Below, piece by piece: positions 27,592-36,872 of a stretch of 64,000 nt of DNA. Origin of the DNA: Algoriphagus sp. NG3. GTDB taxonomy: Bacteria > Bacteroidota > Bacteroidia > Cytophagales > Cyclobacteriaceae. The translations under genes and the position numbers were made by a program. The stretch covers positions 2,232,001 to 2,296,000 of the forward strand of contig NZ_CP139421.1 in assembly GCF_034119865.1 (NCBI RefSeq), in the 5' to 3' direction. Numbering within the stretch: the stretch's first letter is position 1; the number at the start of each line of letters is the position of its first letter. The notes below the pieces were generated by a model that saw nothing but the letters and a program-made list of their open reading frames with translations, was not told the DNA's origin and did not search any database.

Positions 27592-29214
27592 ATGAAGAAA
27601 TATTTTAATAAACTATCCGCTGCGCTCACCCCGGTAGCCCTTCTGGCCACGGTATCCTGTACCGATCTGGATGAGACGATCTACAGCGAATTATCAAAAG
27701 ATAATTTCTACAACAACAAAGTAGAAATTATGCAAGGAGTACTTAGACCTTTTACCCATATGCAGGCCTGGCTCGCTCCTACTGGTCAAAATGGTTATTA
27801 TTTCCATGGTGAATCATCAGCAGATCAAATTGCTTGGCCACAGAAAGGACGTCATGGCTATGATGGTGGGGACCATGTCCGTCTTCACCGCCACGAATGG
27901 ACAGAGCAAGAAAACAGATTGAGAGGTTCATGGGGGCTGATGTGGGAAGGACTCGGTTATGTAAATGCCTTGTTGGAGGATTTAGAGGAGGTTGATTACG
28001 AAGCTGCGGGATTAACTCTTGAAGAAATGGAGTCTATTCTTGCTGAAGTCAGGGTGATGCGTGCTTTTCACTACATAAAAATCATGGACATGTGGGGAAA
28101 TGTCCCCATTGTTACTACAGTGGGTACTCCAATCAATCCAGAAACACGTCCAAGAGCAGAAGTATTCCAATTTGTGGAAGATGAGCTATTGGCAAATGTT
28201 GAAAAATTGCAACCACTATCCCAGGCATTGGTTGGAAGGGTTTCAAAGGCAGCAGGATACGCCATGCTTTCTGAACTTTACTTAAATGCTGAAGTATGGA
28301 CAGGCACACCTCGATATGATGATTGTATTGCTTATTCAGACAGGGTGATCAATGGTGATGGTGGAAGCCTGATGGGTGCCATGAGATTGGATCCTTCTAT
28401 TCTTGGCCCGTTCTCCAACCAAAACCAGTTCTCACCTGAGAACATCTTCCAGTTTGCATTCAGCCGTGATGGTGGATTTACATTCAACTGGGCAGGTTTC
28501 TTCTTCGGATATAGTAATATGTCCCGCGCCTTGAATGTAACCTATAGCGGATGGAATGCATTTGTGGTAACCCCTAATGCATTTGATGCTTATGAGGAAA
28601 ATGACCTGAGAAAGAAAGAGTGGTTCCTCTTCGGCCCTCAAACAGATTATGAAACAGGAGCTCCAATTTTGGGCACTGAGGAATACGATGGCGAGCCTTT
28701 GGTATATGTGAACAATATCCGCAGAAACTCCGAGGGAGCTACAGGAGAAGGTTCTATGACCGAAGGAGAGGAAAACTCCGGAGCCAGATTCCATAAGTAT
28801 AGATCAGGCACTTCTGATGAAGAGGGCGTTTACTGGGAAAATGATTATATAATCTACCGATTGACCGAGATTTATTTCAACAAGGCGGAAGCCCTGATGA
28901 GAAGGAATGGAGGAGCAGCTACAACTGAAGCGGTAGAATTGATCAATGAATCCAGAAAGAGAGCCTATTCTGAGACTGACTGGGCAGATGAGGCCTATAC
29001 TACAGCCACATTAACTTTGGATGAACTGCTTGCGGAAAGAGGAAGAGAGTTTATATTTGAGGGGAAAAGAAGAACTGATTTGATCAGATTCGGTGAATTC
29101 ACCTCAGGCACTTGGTGGGACAAGGATACTTCTGAACCTACCAGAGCACTGTTCCCGATTCCTCATATCCATCTAGCTTTGAACCCTAACTTAGTTCAAA
29201 ACCCTGGCTATTAA
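27592..29214 (+). CDS. SusD/RagB-family glycan-binding lipoprotein
   Basis: Lid of the SusCD transporter, anchored on the cell surface. The lipoprotein signal ends in LLATVSC (Cys23) and is followed by TDLDETIYSE-type SusD start. Tetratricopeptide-like helices occupy residues 80-230 (LGYVNALLEDLEEVDYE, AEVRVMRAFHYIKIMDMWGN, with the typical RAFHYIKLMD box) and the family ending RREFIF-type phrase is LLAERGREFIFEGKRRTDLI near residue 490. Length 540 is normal. It is 13 bp after SusC, in one operon. Confidence 0.96.
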   Translation: MKKYFNKLSAALTPVALLATVSCTDLDETIYSELSKDNFYNNKVEIMQGVLRPFTHMQAWLAPTGQNGYYFHGESSADQIAWPQKGRHGYDGGDHVRLHRHEWTEQENRLRGSWGLMWEGLGYVNALLEDLEEVDYEAAGLTLEEMESILAEVRVMRAFHYIKIMDMWGNVPIVTTVGTPINPETRPRAEVFQFVEDELLANVEKLQPLSQALVGRVSKAAGYAMLSELYLNAEVWTGTPRYDDCIAYSDRVINGDGGSLMGAMRLDPSILGPFSNQNQFSPENIFQFAFSRDGGFTFNWAGFFFGYSNMSRALNVTYSGWNAFVVTPNAFDAYEENDLRKKEWFLFGPQTDYETGAPILGTEEYDGEPLVYVNNIRRNSEGATGEGSMTEGEENSGARFHKYRSGTSDEEGVYWENDYIIYRLTEIYFNKAEALMRRNGGAATTEAVELINESRKRAYSETDWADEAYTTATLTLDELLAERGREFIFEGKRRTDLIRFGEFTSGTWWDKDTSEPTRALFPIPHIHLALNPNLVQNPGY

Positions 29215-29333
29215 GTTAGAAATAGCCTGATTATACTAAGAAGTTTTGCGGGGAGGCATTTGCTTTCCTGCAAGACTTCTTCTTTTATCAGCCCATTATA
29301 GCCTAACAGTAATCAATTAATACATTAATCCAC

Positions 29334-31121
29334 ATGATTTTGAAAAAACATGTTTGCTTGCTCACTGCTGCTCTGGCCATACAGATAGGCTCGCTGCAGG
29401 CACAGCAAAATCCTGTCAAGCTGGACCTGAATGCTTTTGAAGGCAATAAAGGCAGCTGGTCAGAAGTAGGTAAAGTCTGGGCAGACCCGACCGTTCCTAA
29501 TGAACTCCAATCCGCGGCTGGGTCCGGGGTTTTGGCAAATCTTCCCGCAAAGAAAAAGCCGGGCGCCGACATCATTTCCAAAGAAAAATTCGGAGATGTG
29601 GATCTTTCTCTGGAATTCATGGTCGCACCAGGATCAAATTCAGGGGTTTACCTTCAGGGAAACTACGAAATCCAAATTCTGGACAGCTGGACATCCACTA
29701 CCACCAAACCCGGTGACAACGGCGGAATCTACCAGCGCTGGGATGACAGCAAGCCGGAAGGACAAAAAGGCTATCAGGGCTATGCACCAAGACAAAACGT
29801 AAGCAAAGCCCCAGGCGTGTGGCAAAAGCTGGAAGTCTCTTTCCAGGCTGCAAAATTCGATGCTTCAGGCACCAAAACCGAAAACGCACGTTTCCTTTCT
29901 GTAAGGCTGAACGGCGTGACCATCCATGAAAACCTGGAAGTGTTCGGCCCTACCAGAGGTGCCATGAGCGGTACGGATGTGGCTGAAGGGCCGTTGAGGA
30001 TCCAAGGAGACCATGGTGCGGTAGCTTTCAGAAATATAGAAATCATCCCTTTCGAGTCAAAAGCCCCAACTATAGCTGATGTGTCTTATGAGACCTTCCA
30101 GGGTTCATTTAACAGCCTGGAAGACCTAGAGGGAAAAACTTCCACTGCAAAAGGCACGGCTGCTTCTTTAGAAGAAGTTCCTGCCTCTGTCTCTGATGTT
30201 AACCTGACCAAATATTCGGCTAATCTTAATGTGGCTGAAGCCGGGGAATACCAGCTTACACTGCAGGTTCCGGGTGGAATGTCAGGTTTGGCAGTTGGAA
30301 ACGAAACCATCACCGAAATTTCCGGCAGAGGAGTGCGCGTAAACAAGCAGCTGAATGCAGGGGACAATCCAATACAGATCGTAGCTTCCAAAAACAGGAA
30401 CTGGTCAGTGGATGGATTCAACTTATCTATTTCCGGGCCAGGGCTGAGAGAAACAGCTCTTTTGGTATCGGAGGCAGGTGCCTATCAGGACACTGATCCT
30501 ATTTATGTCAATGCTGAAGAGACTCCGGTTTTAAGAAGCTTCAGGGACATCCCTGATTACGAGAGGTTGAGCCATGTGGTGTCCGTAGCCAGTAAATCAC
30601 AGGTGAATTACGCTTACGACATGGAAAGCGGAACGCTTATCCAGGTATGGAGAGGGGAATTCCTCAATGCCACCCCGATGTGGAACAGCCGTGGAAATGG
30701 TGTATCCGTTCCCCGTGGTGCCCTTATCAACTTGGGCAAACCTGCGGTAAATGCTGTAGGAAGTGACTTCAGTGCGCCTGAGGAATTCAGGACCAAAGGA
30801 TATCAGTTGAAGGACGGTTCGGAAGACATGGTATTCTCCTACCTGCTTGCTGGCGAGACGGTGAAGGATGAAATCAAGGTATTGGAATCCGGTGAAGGTA
30901 TTAGCAGAACTGTTACAGGTATAGGTAATGGCTTCTATAAAGTAGCTGCCGGCACTGAGTTTCAAAAAGTAAGCAAGGGGGTATATCTCCTTCCTGAAAC
31001 AGATGTATATCTGCAATATGACGAAGCAAGCTTTGGAGCTCCGGTAACCAAGTCAGTTGATGGCACTGCAGGTATTTTCTTACCTACAAAGGGAAACATC
31101 GTTTACAATCTTCTCTTTTAA
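29334..31121 (+). CDS. DUF1080 (3-keto-disaccharide hydrolase) secreted protein
   Basis: Predicted periplasmic hydrolase of 3-ketoglycosides or a glycan-binding protein. A signal peptide (VCLLTAALAIQIGSLQA) precedes the DUF1080 lectin-like domain at about residues 60-245: FGDVDLSLEFMVAPGSNSGV, YLQGNYEIQILDSW and DNGGIYQRW are all family signatures. The remaining 350 residues contain a beta-sandwich-like region (LAVGNETITEISGRGVRVNK) and a unique C-terminus shared with no family I recognise. It is followed after 12 bp by a sorbosone-dehydrogenase-like cytochrome, a pairing common in such loci. Confidence 0.88.
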   Translation: MILKKHVCLLTAALAIQIGSLQAQQNPVKLDLNAFEGNKGSWSEVGKVWADPTVPNELQSAAGSGVLANLPAKKKPGADIISKEKFGDVDLSLEFMVAPGSNSGVYLQGNYEIQILDSWTSTTTKPGDNGGIYQRWDDSKPEGQKGYQGYAPRQNVSKAPGVWQKLEVSFQAAKFDASGTKTENARFLSVRLNGVTIHENLEVFGPTRGAMSGTDVAEGPLRIQGDHGAVAFRNIEIIPFESKAPTIADVSYETFQGSFNSLEDLEGKTSTAKGTAASLEEVPASVSDVNLTKYSANLNVAEAGEYQLTLQVPGGMSGLAVGNETITEISGRGVRVNKQLNAGDNPIQIVASKNRNWSVDGFNLSISGPGLRETALLVSEAGAYQDTDPIYVNAEETPVLRSFRDIPDYERLSHVVSVASKSQVNYAYDMESGTLIQVWRGEFLNATPMWNSRGNGVSVPRGALINLGKPAVNAVGSDFSAPEEFRTKGYQLKDGSEDMVFSYLLAGETVKDEIKVLESGEGISRTVTGIGNGFYKVAAGTEFQKVSKGVYLLPETDVYLQYDEASFGAPVTKSVDGTAGIFLPTKGNIVYNLLF

Positions 31122-31133
31122 TCCAGCGCAAAG

Positions 31134-33065
31134 ATGACAACATTGATAAAGAATAAATTCACAAAAATTGCCTTTGGTCTAGCGGCTGTGATCCAGCTGA
31201 TGCCCGGGCAAGTAAATGCACAGGAATCCCCTAAAGAAGAGGATTTCTTTAAAATCATGCGTGTCACCGCACCGGAAGGAACTCTTTTGGAAGTGGGTGG
31301 TATGACCGTTTTGCCTAATGGAGATCTAGGCGTTGCGACACGTAGAGGTGATGTGTTTATCGTAGAAAACCCTACCAGCCCGAGACCGTTCTTCAGGAAA
31401 TTCGCTTCCGGATTACACGAGATCTTAGGTTTACATTATGAAGATGGTGCTTTCTACCTGGCGCAAAGAGGTGAGCTTACCAAGCTGGTAGATACTGATC
31501 AGGATGGCAAAGCGGACTTGTATGAGACTGTATATGCATGGCCCCTTTCGGCGCATTATCATGAGTATAGCTTCGGCCCCAAAGTAGGCCCTGATGGTTC
31601 CTTCTTTGTTTCGGCAAACGTCGCTTTCGGTGATCAGGAATGGTGGAGAGGCGAGAGCCGGGTACCCATGAGAGGCTGGATAATGAAGATCAACCGTGAC
31701 GGAAGCATGGAACCTTATGCCACAGGCATGAGATCCCCTGCGGGATTGGGAATGCTGGGTGACCAGTTGGTATATACCGAGAACCAAGGGGACTATATGG
31801 GATCCGGTGGACTTTGGTTTATAGATAAAGGCGATTTTACAGGCCATCCTGCAGGTTTGGCATGGACAGGACTTCCTGATTCTCCGCTAAAACTGACTGC
31901 CGAAGAATTCGACAAGGTAGTAGATCCACAGAAAGTACCGAATGGTAGCGGAGGTTTTTTAAAGCCTGAGAATGTGATGGATGCTCCTTATATCACCAAT
32001 GCGCAGGCAAAGGAACAACTTCCTGACTTGAAACTGCCGGCAGTTTGGTTGCCACACGGTATTCAGGGGATTTCCAATGCGGAACCTGTATTGATTCCCG
32101 AGGGAACTTTCGGGCCATTTGCAGGTCAGGTATTGGTCGGTGACCAGGGACAAAGCAAGATCATGCGTGTGATCCTAGAGGAAGTAAACGGAGAGATGCA
32201 GGGTGCTTCCATAGACTTCCGATCTGGATTTCAGTCCGGTATTCTTAGAATGGCTTGGGCACATGACAAGTCCCTGTTTATCGGGGAGACCAACAGAGGT
32301 TGGGGTTCTGCCGGAGAAGCAAATGAAGGTTTGCAGCGACTGGTATGGAACCATAATATCCCATTTGAGATGAGAACTGTAAAGGCCCAGGCAGACGGTT
32401 TCCTGATAGAATTTACCAAACCTGTGGACAAAGCCTCTGCTGAGGATCTGACCTCCTATGAGGTAGAAAGCTTTACTTACAAATTCTACCCTGTATATGG
32501 TAGCCCACCTGTGGACAATAAAAGCCTGAAGATTCTAGGCGTGGAAGTAGCCGCTGATGGCATGTCCGCAAGGATTGCCGTAGAAGGATTAAGACCTACC
32601 TATGTTCACAAGATCAGTCTTCCGGGAGTAAGGGCCGTAGATGGCAGTTTCTCCCTGGTACATCCTGATGCCTACTACACCCTGAACAATATCCCTACGG
32701 GAGACAAAATGACGATCAAGACACCCGCGCCGGAGCCGGTGAAGGAAGTAGCTGCTGCCAAGCCTGCACCTACCAAGACAGCACCAGCTAAAGCAGTGGC
32801 TTCTGCAGTTCCTACGGATGCCGAGATCAAAACGATTTTAGCAAAAAACACCTGTACAGCCTGTCACCAAAAAGACAAGAAGCTGATAGGCCCAGGGTAT
32901 GCAGAAGTGGCAAAAAGAAGGTATTCTGACGAAAGGATCGTGGAGTTGATCTATAATCCGGAACCACAAAACTGGCCTGACTACCCTACCGAGATGCCGC
33001 CTATGGCGCAGGTTTCCAAGGAAGATGCGATGAAAATCGCCAAGTGGATCAATTCATTGAGGTAA
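31134..33065 (+). CDS. PQQ/sorbosone-dehydrogenase-like beta-propeller with C-terminal cytochrome c
   Basis: Periplasmic protein of 643 residues. After a signal peptide (AFGLAAVIQLMPGQVNA) comes a six-bladed propeller of the PVC/DUF7133-like dehydrogenase group (EVGGMTVLPNGDLGVATRRG, LHEILGLHYEDGAFYLAQRG, VGPDGSFFVSANVAFG, MRSPAGLGM, TENQGDYMGSGGLWF). An Ala/Pro/Lys-rich linker (about 535-560) leads to a cytochrome c domain with haem site CTACH near residue 573 and the axial Met in PTEMPPMAQV. It is the last gene of the SusCD locus; a terminator follows. It may oxidise a sugar so that DUF1080 can cleave the 3-keto product; this pathway is inferred. Confidence 0.9.
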   Translation: MTTLIKNKFTKIAFGLAAVIQLMPGQVNAQESPKEEDFFKIMRVTAPEGTLLEVGGMTVLPNGDLGVATRRGDVFIVENPTSPRPFFRKFASGLHEILGLHYEDGAFYLAQRGELTKLVDTDQDGKADLYETVYAWPLSAHYHEYSFGPKVGPDGSFFVSANVAFGDQEWWRGESRVPMRGWIMKINRDGSMEPYATGMRSPAGLGMLGDQLVYTENQGDYMGSGGLWFIDKGDFTGHPAGLAWTGLPDSPLKLTAEEFDKVVDPQKVPNGSGGFLKPENVMDAPYITNAQAKEQLPDLKLPAVWLPHGIQGISNAEPVLIPEGTFGPFAGQVLVGDQGQSKIMRVILEEVNGEMQGASIDFRSGFQSGILRMAWAHDKSLFIGETNRGWGSAGEANEGLQRLVWNHNIPFEMRTVKAQADGFLIEFTKPVDKASAEDLTSYEVESFTYKFYPVYGSPPVDNKSLKILGVEVAADGMSARIAVEGLRPTYVHKISLPGVRAVDGSFSLVHPDAYYTLNNIPTGDKMTIKTPAPEPVKEVAAAKPAPTKTAPAKAVASAVPTDAEIKTILAKNTCTACHQKDKKLIGPGYAEVAKRRYSDERIVELIYNPEPQNWPDYPTEMPPMAQVSKEDAMKIAKWINSLR

Positions 33066-33072
33066 TTTGATC

Positions 33073-33099
33073 CACAGTGGACGGTTCCTTGTCCACTGT
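33073..33099 (+). terminator. First hairpin after the SusCD operon
   Basis: ACAGTGGAC and GTCCACTGT form a perfect 9-bp stem with an 8-base loop starting 9 bases after the stop codon. It lacks a T-run and probably protects the 3' end, with the true terminator following. Confidence 0.5.
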
Positions 33100-33111
33100 A
33101 GTTTAGGTATG

Positions 33112-33148
33112 AAAGGCTTAGCGATTGGATTCGCTAAGCCTTTTTTTT
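33112..33148 (+). terminator. Rho-independent terminator of the SusCD/DUF1080 operon
   Basis: AAAGGCTTAGCGA pairs perfectly with TCGCTAAGCCTTT over 13 bp with a 6-base loop and is followed by eight T. Confidence 0.93.
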
Positions 33149-33370
33149 GTGGAGCTAAGGGTAATATTAACCACAATGACCACAGAGGGTTACGCGGAGG
33201 ACAAAGTTTTCAGTGAGCTGAAGGGGTGTTGGATGTTTGGTGTTGGATGACAGATGCCGGGTGTTGGAAGACCCGCCACCGCGGGCAGGCCGAAGACCGA
33301 AGACGGAAAACTGAAATTAGCAGTCGCAGTTTTCAGTCGCAGCTAGCAGCCCCAATGGGCAGTACAGTTC
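33149..33370. repeat. Low-complexity tract: GTGTTGGATG, CCGAAGAC and CAGTCGCAG words
   Basis: No gene. GGTGTTGGATGTTTGGTGTTGGATG, CCGAAGACCGAAGACGG and AGCAGTCGCAGTTTTCAGTCGC form three short imperfect tandem tracts that recur throughout the window. Confidence 0.55.
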
Positions 33371-33470
33371 TGAGTCCCAAAGGGACGGTTCATGTTATTG
33401 CCAGCCGTTTCAACGGCTGGAATAGTGATGACTAGTTTATTTGGTGAAGTGCCATAGGTACGGACGATAG
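33371..33470 (+). repeat. CCGTTTCAACGG element, copy 1
   Basis: A roughly 100-bp unit made of GTCCCAAAGGGAC, CCAGCCGTTTCAACGGCTGG, AATAGTGATGACTAGT and GTGCCATAGGTAC. Three of these are hairpins, so the RNA or single strand would fold into a chain of stems. Confidence 0.75.
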
Positions 33471-33506
33471 ACATGAAATTTAATCTTTGAAAAAACTGAA
33501 AAACTA

Positions 33507-34259
33507 GTGATCTTTAGGCCATTAATTAAACCAGCTATCAGTTCACTGTTGAAAAAGAGAGAAGCCCAGAACCGCCCCTCCATTTTGGATATTCAAGAGA
33601 TCAATTCGCAGAGCTCCAAAGCTTTCAAGGAGGACGAACTATTAGTTTCCGATAAACTGAATTGGTTCAATCTCAGTGTAAAAAGGTTTATTGACCTTTT
33701 CTGTAGCATAGGGCTGTTGCTGGTCATAGGTTGGTGGTTGTTCCCTATTATCGCGATTTGTATAAAACTGGATTCACCTGGCCCTATTTTTTACACTCAG
33801 AAAAGGAATGGGATATATAATTCAGTTTTTAACTGCTATAAGTTTCGTTCTATGACGACAGACCACAAGCAGGACCACAAGCATGCAACAAGAAATGATC
33901 CTAGGGTCACCAAGGTAGGCCGGGTTTTGAGAAGAACCAGTTTGGACGAGCTCCCCCAGGTTTTCAACGTGATTTATGGGAATATGTCACTGGTAGGTCC
34001 CAGACCTTTGATTTTGGCACAGAATGAGGCCAATGCCAAAAACATAGAAGGATATGAAAACCGGCATTTAGTAAAACCAGGGATTACGGGTTTAGCGCAG
34101 GCGAAAGGCTATAGAGGGGAAACAGAGCTTTCTAATTCCATTTACTTCCGGTACAAGCTGGACATGTATTACATCAAGAACTGGAGTGTTAATTTTGACC
34201 TGAAGCTGATCTGGATGACGGCAAAGACCGTATTTTCAGGGGATGAGAATGCGTTTTGA
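33507..34259 (+). CDS. Short-form bacterial sugar transferase (polyprenyl-phosphate glycosyl-1-phosphate transferase)
   Basis: Starts surface-polysaccharide synthesis by moving a sugar-1-phosphate to the lipid carrier. Translation is taken from GTG 33507. The 250 residues have one membrane segment near residues 65-85 (LLLVIGWWLFPIIAICI) and the full catalytic core: GPIFYTQKRNG, KFRSM, TSLDELPQVFNVIYGNMSLV with GPRP, and KPGITGLAQAKGYRGETELS. The N-terminal multi-helix and CoA-binding parts of the long PglC/WbaP relatives are absent. A paralogue lies at 58341. It stands alone here, with repeats on both sides. Confidence 0.92.
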   Translation: MIFRPLIKPAISSLLKKREAQNRPSILDIQEINSQSSKAFKEDELLVSDKLNWFNLSVKRFIDLFCSIGLLLVIGWWLFPIIAICIKLDSPGPIFYTQKRNGIYNSVFNCYKFRSMTTDHKQDHKHATRNDPRVTKVGRVLRRTSLDELPQVFNVIYGNMSLVGPRPLILAQNEANAKNIEGYENRHLVKPGITGLAQAKGYRGETELSNSIYFRYKLDMYYIKNWSVNFDLKLIWMTAKTVFSGDENAF

Positions 34260-34535
34260 GAGTTGACTGCTTGAAGCTTGTCTGCTAGGAAACCATATTG
34301 CCGATGAAATTCAGTCCAGGATCTAGCTTTGTACCTGCGTGACAAAGATGGGAGAAGTAGGCAGTCCCAGTTTTCAGTCGCAGTGGGCAGAAGTGGAATC
34401 TAAAAGCTAAAGTAAGAAAGCTGAGGATTACGATTGGAAGGTTATTGGAGTTGTTGGATGTTAGATGTCCGTTGCCCGGTGCCCGGTGCCCGGTGCCCGG
34501 TGTCAGTTTTTAGTCGCAGTGGGCAGTACAGTTTT
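34260..34535. repeat. Repeat-rich stretch with a TGCCCGG x4 tandem
   Basis: No gene. TGCCCGG is repeated four times without error at 34473-34500, next to CAGTTTTTAGTCGCAG and TTTTCAGTCGCAGTGGGCAG words. Perfect short tandems this long indicate slippage. Confidence 0.65.
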
Positions 34536-34634
34536 GAGTCCCATCGGGACGGTCCATGATATTGCCATCCGTTTCAACGGCTAGAATAGTGATGACTAGT
34601 TGATTTGGTGAAGTGCCATAGGCACGGACGATAG
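34536..34634 (+). repeat. CCGTTTCAACGG element, copy 2
   Basis: As copy 1 with a few changes: GTCCCATCGGGAC, GCCATCCGTTTCAACGGC, GTGATGACTAGTTGATTTGG and GTGCCATAGGCACGG. The substitutions in stems (AAAGGG for ATCGGG, and GGTAC for GGCAC) often keep pairing. Confidence 0.75.
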
Positions 34635-34692
34635 AGTCTCTCCTCGGCGAAGCCCGCGTCCTCACGGACGGCTTGCACTGGATATTTTGAAT

Positions 34693-34846
34693 GAAAAGTT
34701 ACCCTGAAGGGGTAAAACCATTAATAGCCCCGGGTAAGGGAGCGATACGAAGTGAGCGAGCGAAACCCGGGGTAACTAATGGTCAATCCAATTGTCCTCG
34801 GAGCAGGGGGATTTTTTGGAAAAGAGAGTGCGGTCCGAGGAGTGGC
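34693..34846 (+). repeat. Two-hairpin element, type CCCGGG, copy 1
   Basis: About 155 bases. Stem 1: GCCCCGGGTAAGGGAGC to GCGAAACCCGGGG. Stem 2: GTCCTCGGAGCA to GGTCCGAGGAG. It is near-identical to 35178-35332 and has the same layout as elements at 39077, 45598, 45888 and 56675, though their bases differ. Confidence 0.75.
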
Positions 34847-35177
34847 ACCAAAATCCATGTAGAGAAAATTAAACTTCAATCTCCCTATTTAACCGAATAG
34901 CTAAGGACAAGTATTTTTTCTTGTTCTTTTGCCTTAACGCAAAAGGACCCCGCCACGTCGGGCAGGCAAAAAGTCAAGACGCCAGCAAACTTCCACAGCG
35001 CAATACAGCCGCACCCTCGTGCTGCGTCATCCCTACCCGCCTTTAAGAACAGAGACATCTGCTAGCTGACTAATAATCCTGTTTTTAGTGGTTACCACTA
35101 CTCATAGCAGTATCCTAAAAAACGTTTCTCCGCTGAAACCCGTGGCGTCAGGGCCAGCTGGCACCGGATTATCGAAT
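34847..35177. repeat. Intergenic stretch with a CTTTTGCC...GGCAAAAG unit
   Basis: No gene. At 34930-35090 lies the first of three related copies of a unit reading TTCTTTTGCCTTAACGCAAAAG, GACGCCAGCAAACTTCC, CACCCTCGTGCTGCG and GCTAGCTGAC; others are at 35855-35955 and 56100-56241. The rest is unremarkable. Confidence 0.55.
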
Positions 35178-35332
35178 GGAAAGTTACCCTGAAGGGGTAA
35201 AACTTTTAATAGCCCCGGGTAAGCGAGCGATACGAAGTGAGCGGGCGAAACCCGGGGTAAAGAATGTTCAATCCAATTGTCCTCGGAGCAGGGGGATTTT
35301 TTGGAAAAGAGGGTGTGGTCCGAGGAGTAGCA
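35178..35332 (+). repeat. Two-hairpin element, type CCCGGG, copy 2
   Basis: Second copy of 34693-34846 in the same orientation, 485 bp away. Only scattered substitutions, for example GTAAGCGAGC for GTAAGGGAGC. The two copies define a direct repeat that could recombine. Confidence 0.75.
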
Positions 35333-35464
35333 CTAAGTCCAAACAGGTCTATAGAAAGTATGAGACCCAAGTGTTGGATGTCCGGTGTTAGATGACCGAT
35401 GCCTGTGCAGTCGCAGTTTTCAGTCGCAGTAGGCAGAAGTGGAAACTTAGCCATTATATGTACC

Positions 35465-35543
35465 AAACCTGCCAGGTTTTCCTTTTGGGAGCGATAAATA
35501 CAGGTGATTCAAAAAATCCTGAAGATGTAAACCTGGCAGGTTT
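35465..35543 (+). repeat. AAACCTG-bounded 80-bp element, copy C
   Basis: Perfect ends AAACCTGCCAGGTTT and AAACCTGGCAGGTTT, each itself a near-palindrome. The middle reads TTGGGAGCGATAAATACAGG and ATTCAAAAAATCCTGAAGATG. Confidence 0.8.
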
Positions 35544-35663
35544 TTCTGGAACTGAATTTCAAATCCCCCTACCCCCTTTGATCACAGCTGTATTCCAAAA
35601 GAGAACCAAAGGTAAAGGGGGAGTTTGGGAAGTGCTGCCTCTGAAGCTGAGGTCAATTTGTTG

Positions 35664-35730
35664 AGTCCGTTTCAACGGCTGGAATAGTGATTACAATATG
35701 ACCTAGGAAAGTGCCATAGGCACGGACGAT
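35664..35730 (+). repeat. CCGTTTCAACGG element, copy 3 (partial)
   Basis: Begins at GAGTCCGTTTCAACGGCTGG and ends GTGCCATAGGCACGGACG; the GTCCCAAAGGGAC hairpin is missing. It is embedded in a longer duplication shared with 55667-56241. Confidence 0.7.
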
Positions 35731-35955
35731 GGGATCTGCTTGAAAAGGCAGTAAGATTAAGGTTGGGAATTTTATTTTATGAGGGTTGATAACCTGTTGG
35801 CAATTTTCTTATTTAACCTGTTTTGATATAGGACAGGTATATTTTCTCGTCCTTTTGCCTTGACGCAAAAGGACCCCGCCACGGCGGGCAGGCAAAAGGC
35901 CAAGACGCCAGCCAGCCCTACAAACAGAACCATGTGCTAGCTGATTGATTATCAT

Positions 35956-36141
35956 GGTGCCTTCGTTAAAAGTAAAACGGTAACCCATAAAAGGCCTGAA
36001 AGGCCAAAATAGCTAAACGATGGGTAAAGCCCATTCGCTTCGGAATACCTAAAAACCCCAGCCCTGAAAGGGTGAAATAGTGGATGGGAATTCAGCAGAC
36101 CCTGCATAAAAACCTTCGAGGTTTGAAAAACCTCAAAGGTT
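35956..36141. other. Intergenic stretch with short hairpins
   Basis: Contains AAAGGCCTGAAAGGCC at 35990, CCCTGAAAGGG near 36062 and AACCTTCGAGGTTT/AAACCTCAAAGGTT at 36108-36141, a hairpin just beyond the terminator of the phage-like cassette. No gene. Confidence 0.45.
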
Positions 36142-36175
36142 AAAAAAAACCCGGACAAGACTCCTGCCCGGGTTT
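36142..36175 (-). terminator. Rho-independent terminator of the phage-like cassette
   Basis: On the minus strand AAACCCGGGCAGG pairs with CTTGTCCGGGTTT (one bulge) and is followed by eight T, 21 bases after the stop of the gene at 36197-36448. Confidence 0.9.
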
Positions 36176-36196
36176 AAGATTATGAAATCATAGTAC

Positions 36197-36448
36197 TTAC
36201 TTTACCACGGCCATCAACTGCCCGTTCAGCTTCTGCTCATCTACGGTGAGCTGGGAGATGCTGATCAGGACGGTGCCTGTCGTGACCGCATAGCCTGCAT
36301 AGGTCAGCAACACGGCGGGGATGGTCCCAGGTGCGGTGAGTACTGCCGTACCCACGGCTGCGATGATCAGGCCGATCTTCTTTACTCTCTGGAAGAAAGG
36401 CGGTGTGGGCGCGGTGGCCCGGGAGGATAGTTCTGTGAGTATGTTCAT
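36197..36448 (-). CDS. Small two-helix membrane protein of the phage-like cassette
   Basis: I do not recognise a named family. The 83 residues start with a Pro/Thr-rich head, then a basic RVKKIG and two hydrophobic helices: GLIIAAVGTAVLTAPGTIP and AVLLTYAGYAVTTGTVLISI. Size and layout resemble a holin or a small membrane partner of a phage tail module. It is the last gene of a four-gene minus-strand block and is followed by a clear terminator. The gap to the previous gene is 424 bp and is filled with repeats. Confidence 0.7.
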   Translation of the reverse strand: MNILTELSSRATAPTPPFFQRVKKIGLIIAAVGTAVLTAPGTIPAVLLTYAGYAVTTGTVLISISQLTVDEQKLNGQLMAVVK

Positions 36449-36872
36449 GTTTTGAAATGTTAAGTGTTAAAATGTTAAGAGTTTTAGAGACCGAAGACCG
36501 GAGTGGTCAGTAGGCAGTCGCAGTTTTCAGGTCATTTCCATGCCTACGGCAGGCAGGCGAACGGAGCTTACGGAGAAGCTGGGCCGTGGAGGAAGAAATC
36601 TCGCTCTCAGTGTCCAGTCCCAGTATTCAGTCGCAGTATTCAGAGTCCAATGGAATGACGAAACCGTGTCGGCTAATCCGTCAGTAGAGATTTTCTCCCT
36701 ACGGTAGACAGGCATCTGGTCCGTATAACGGGAAGAGATTTCTCCTTCCTTCGGTCGTCGAAATGACCAAGGCGAAACTGTCGACGAAATGACGAGGACA
36801 TATTCTCACCCTTTGAAGTAGCCAATACAATGAGATTGCCGCGTCGGCTTTTGGCCTCCTCGCAATGACGTA
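36449..36872. repeat. Repeat-filled gap inside the phage-like cassette
   Basis: No gene. CAGTCGCAGTTTTCAGG and CAGTCCCAGTATTCAGTCGC tracts occupy 36500-36650; GAAATGACCAAGGCGAAACT and CCTCGCAATGACG at 36760-36870 are single diverged pieces of the TCATTGCGAGG family. GCCTACGGCAGGCAGGC (36542) is a hairpin. The insertion separates the last gene of the cassette from the rest. Confidence 0.6.

Larger units (their letters stand above)
35463..35955 (+). repeat. Long dispersed duplication, copy 1
   Basis: About 490 bases with an unmistakable second copy at 55667-56241: AAACCTG element, an AACCAAAGGTAAAGGGGGAG segment, the CCGTTTCAACGG element, a unique 100-base part (GGGATCTGCTTGAAAAGGCA to ATAACCTGTTGGCAATTTTC) and the CTTTTGCC unit. 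No open frame is shared, so it is not an IS with a gene. Confidence 0.75.

Noticed and set aside
35176..35664. 70-90 residue frames in the 35 kb repeats
   Set aside because: They start in the two-hairpin element and appear in similar form in each copy; they are not genes.
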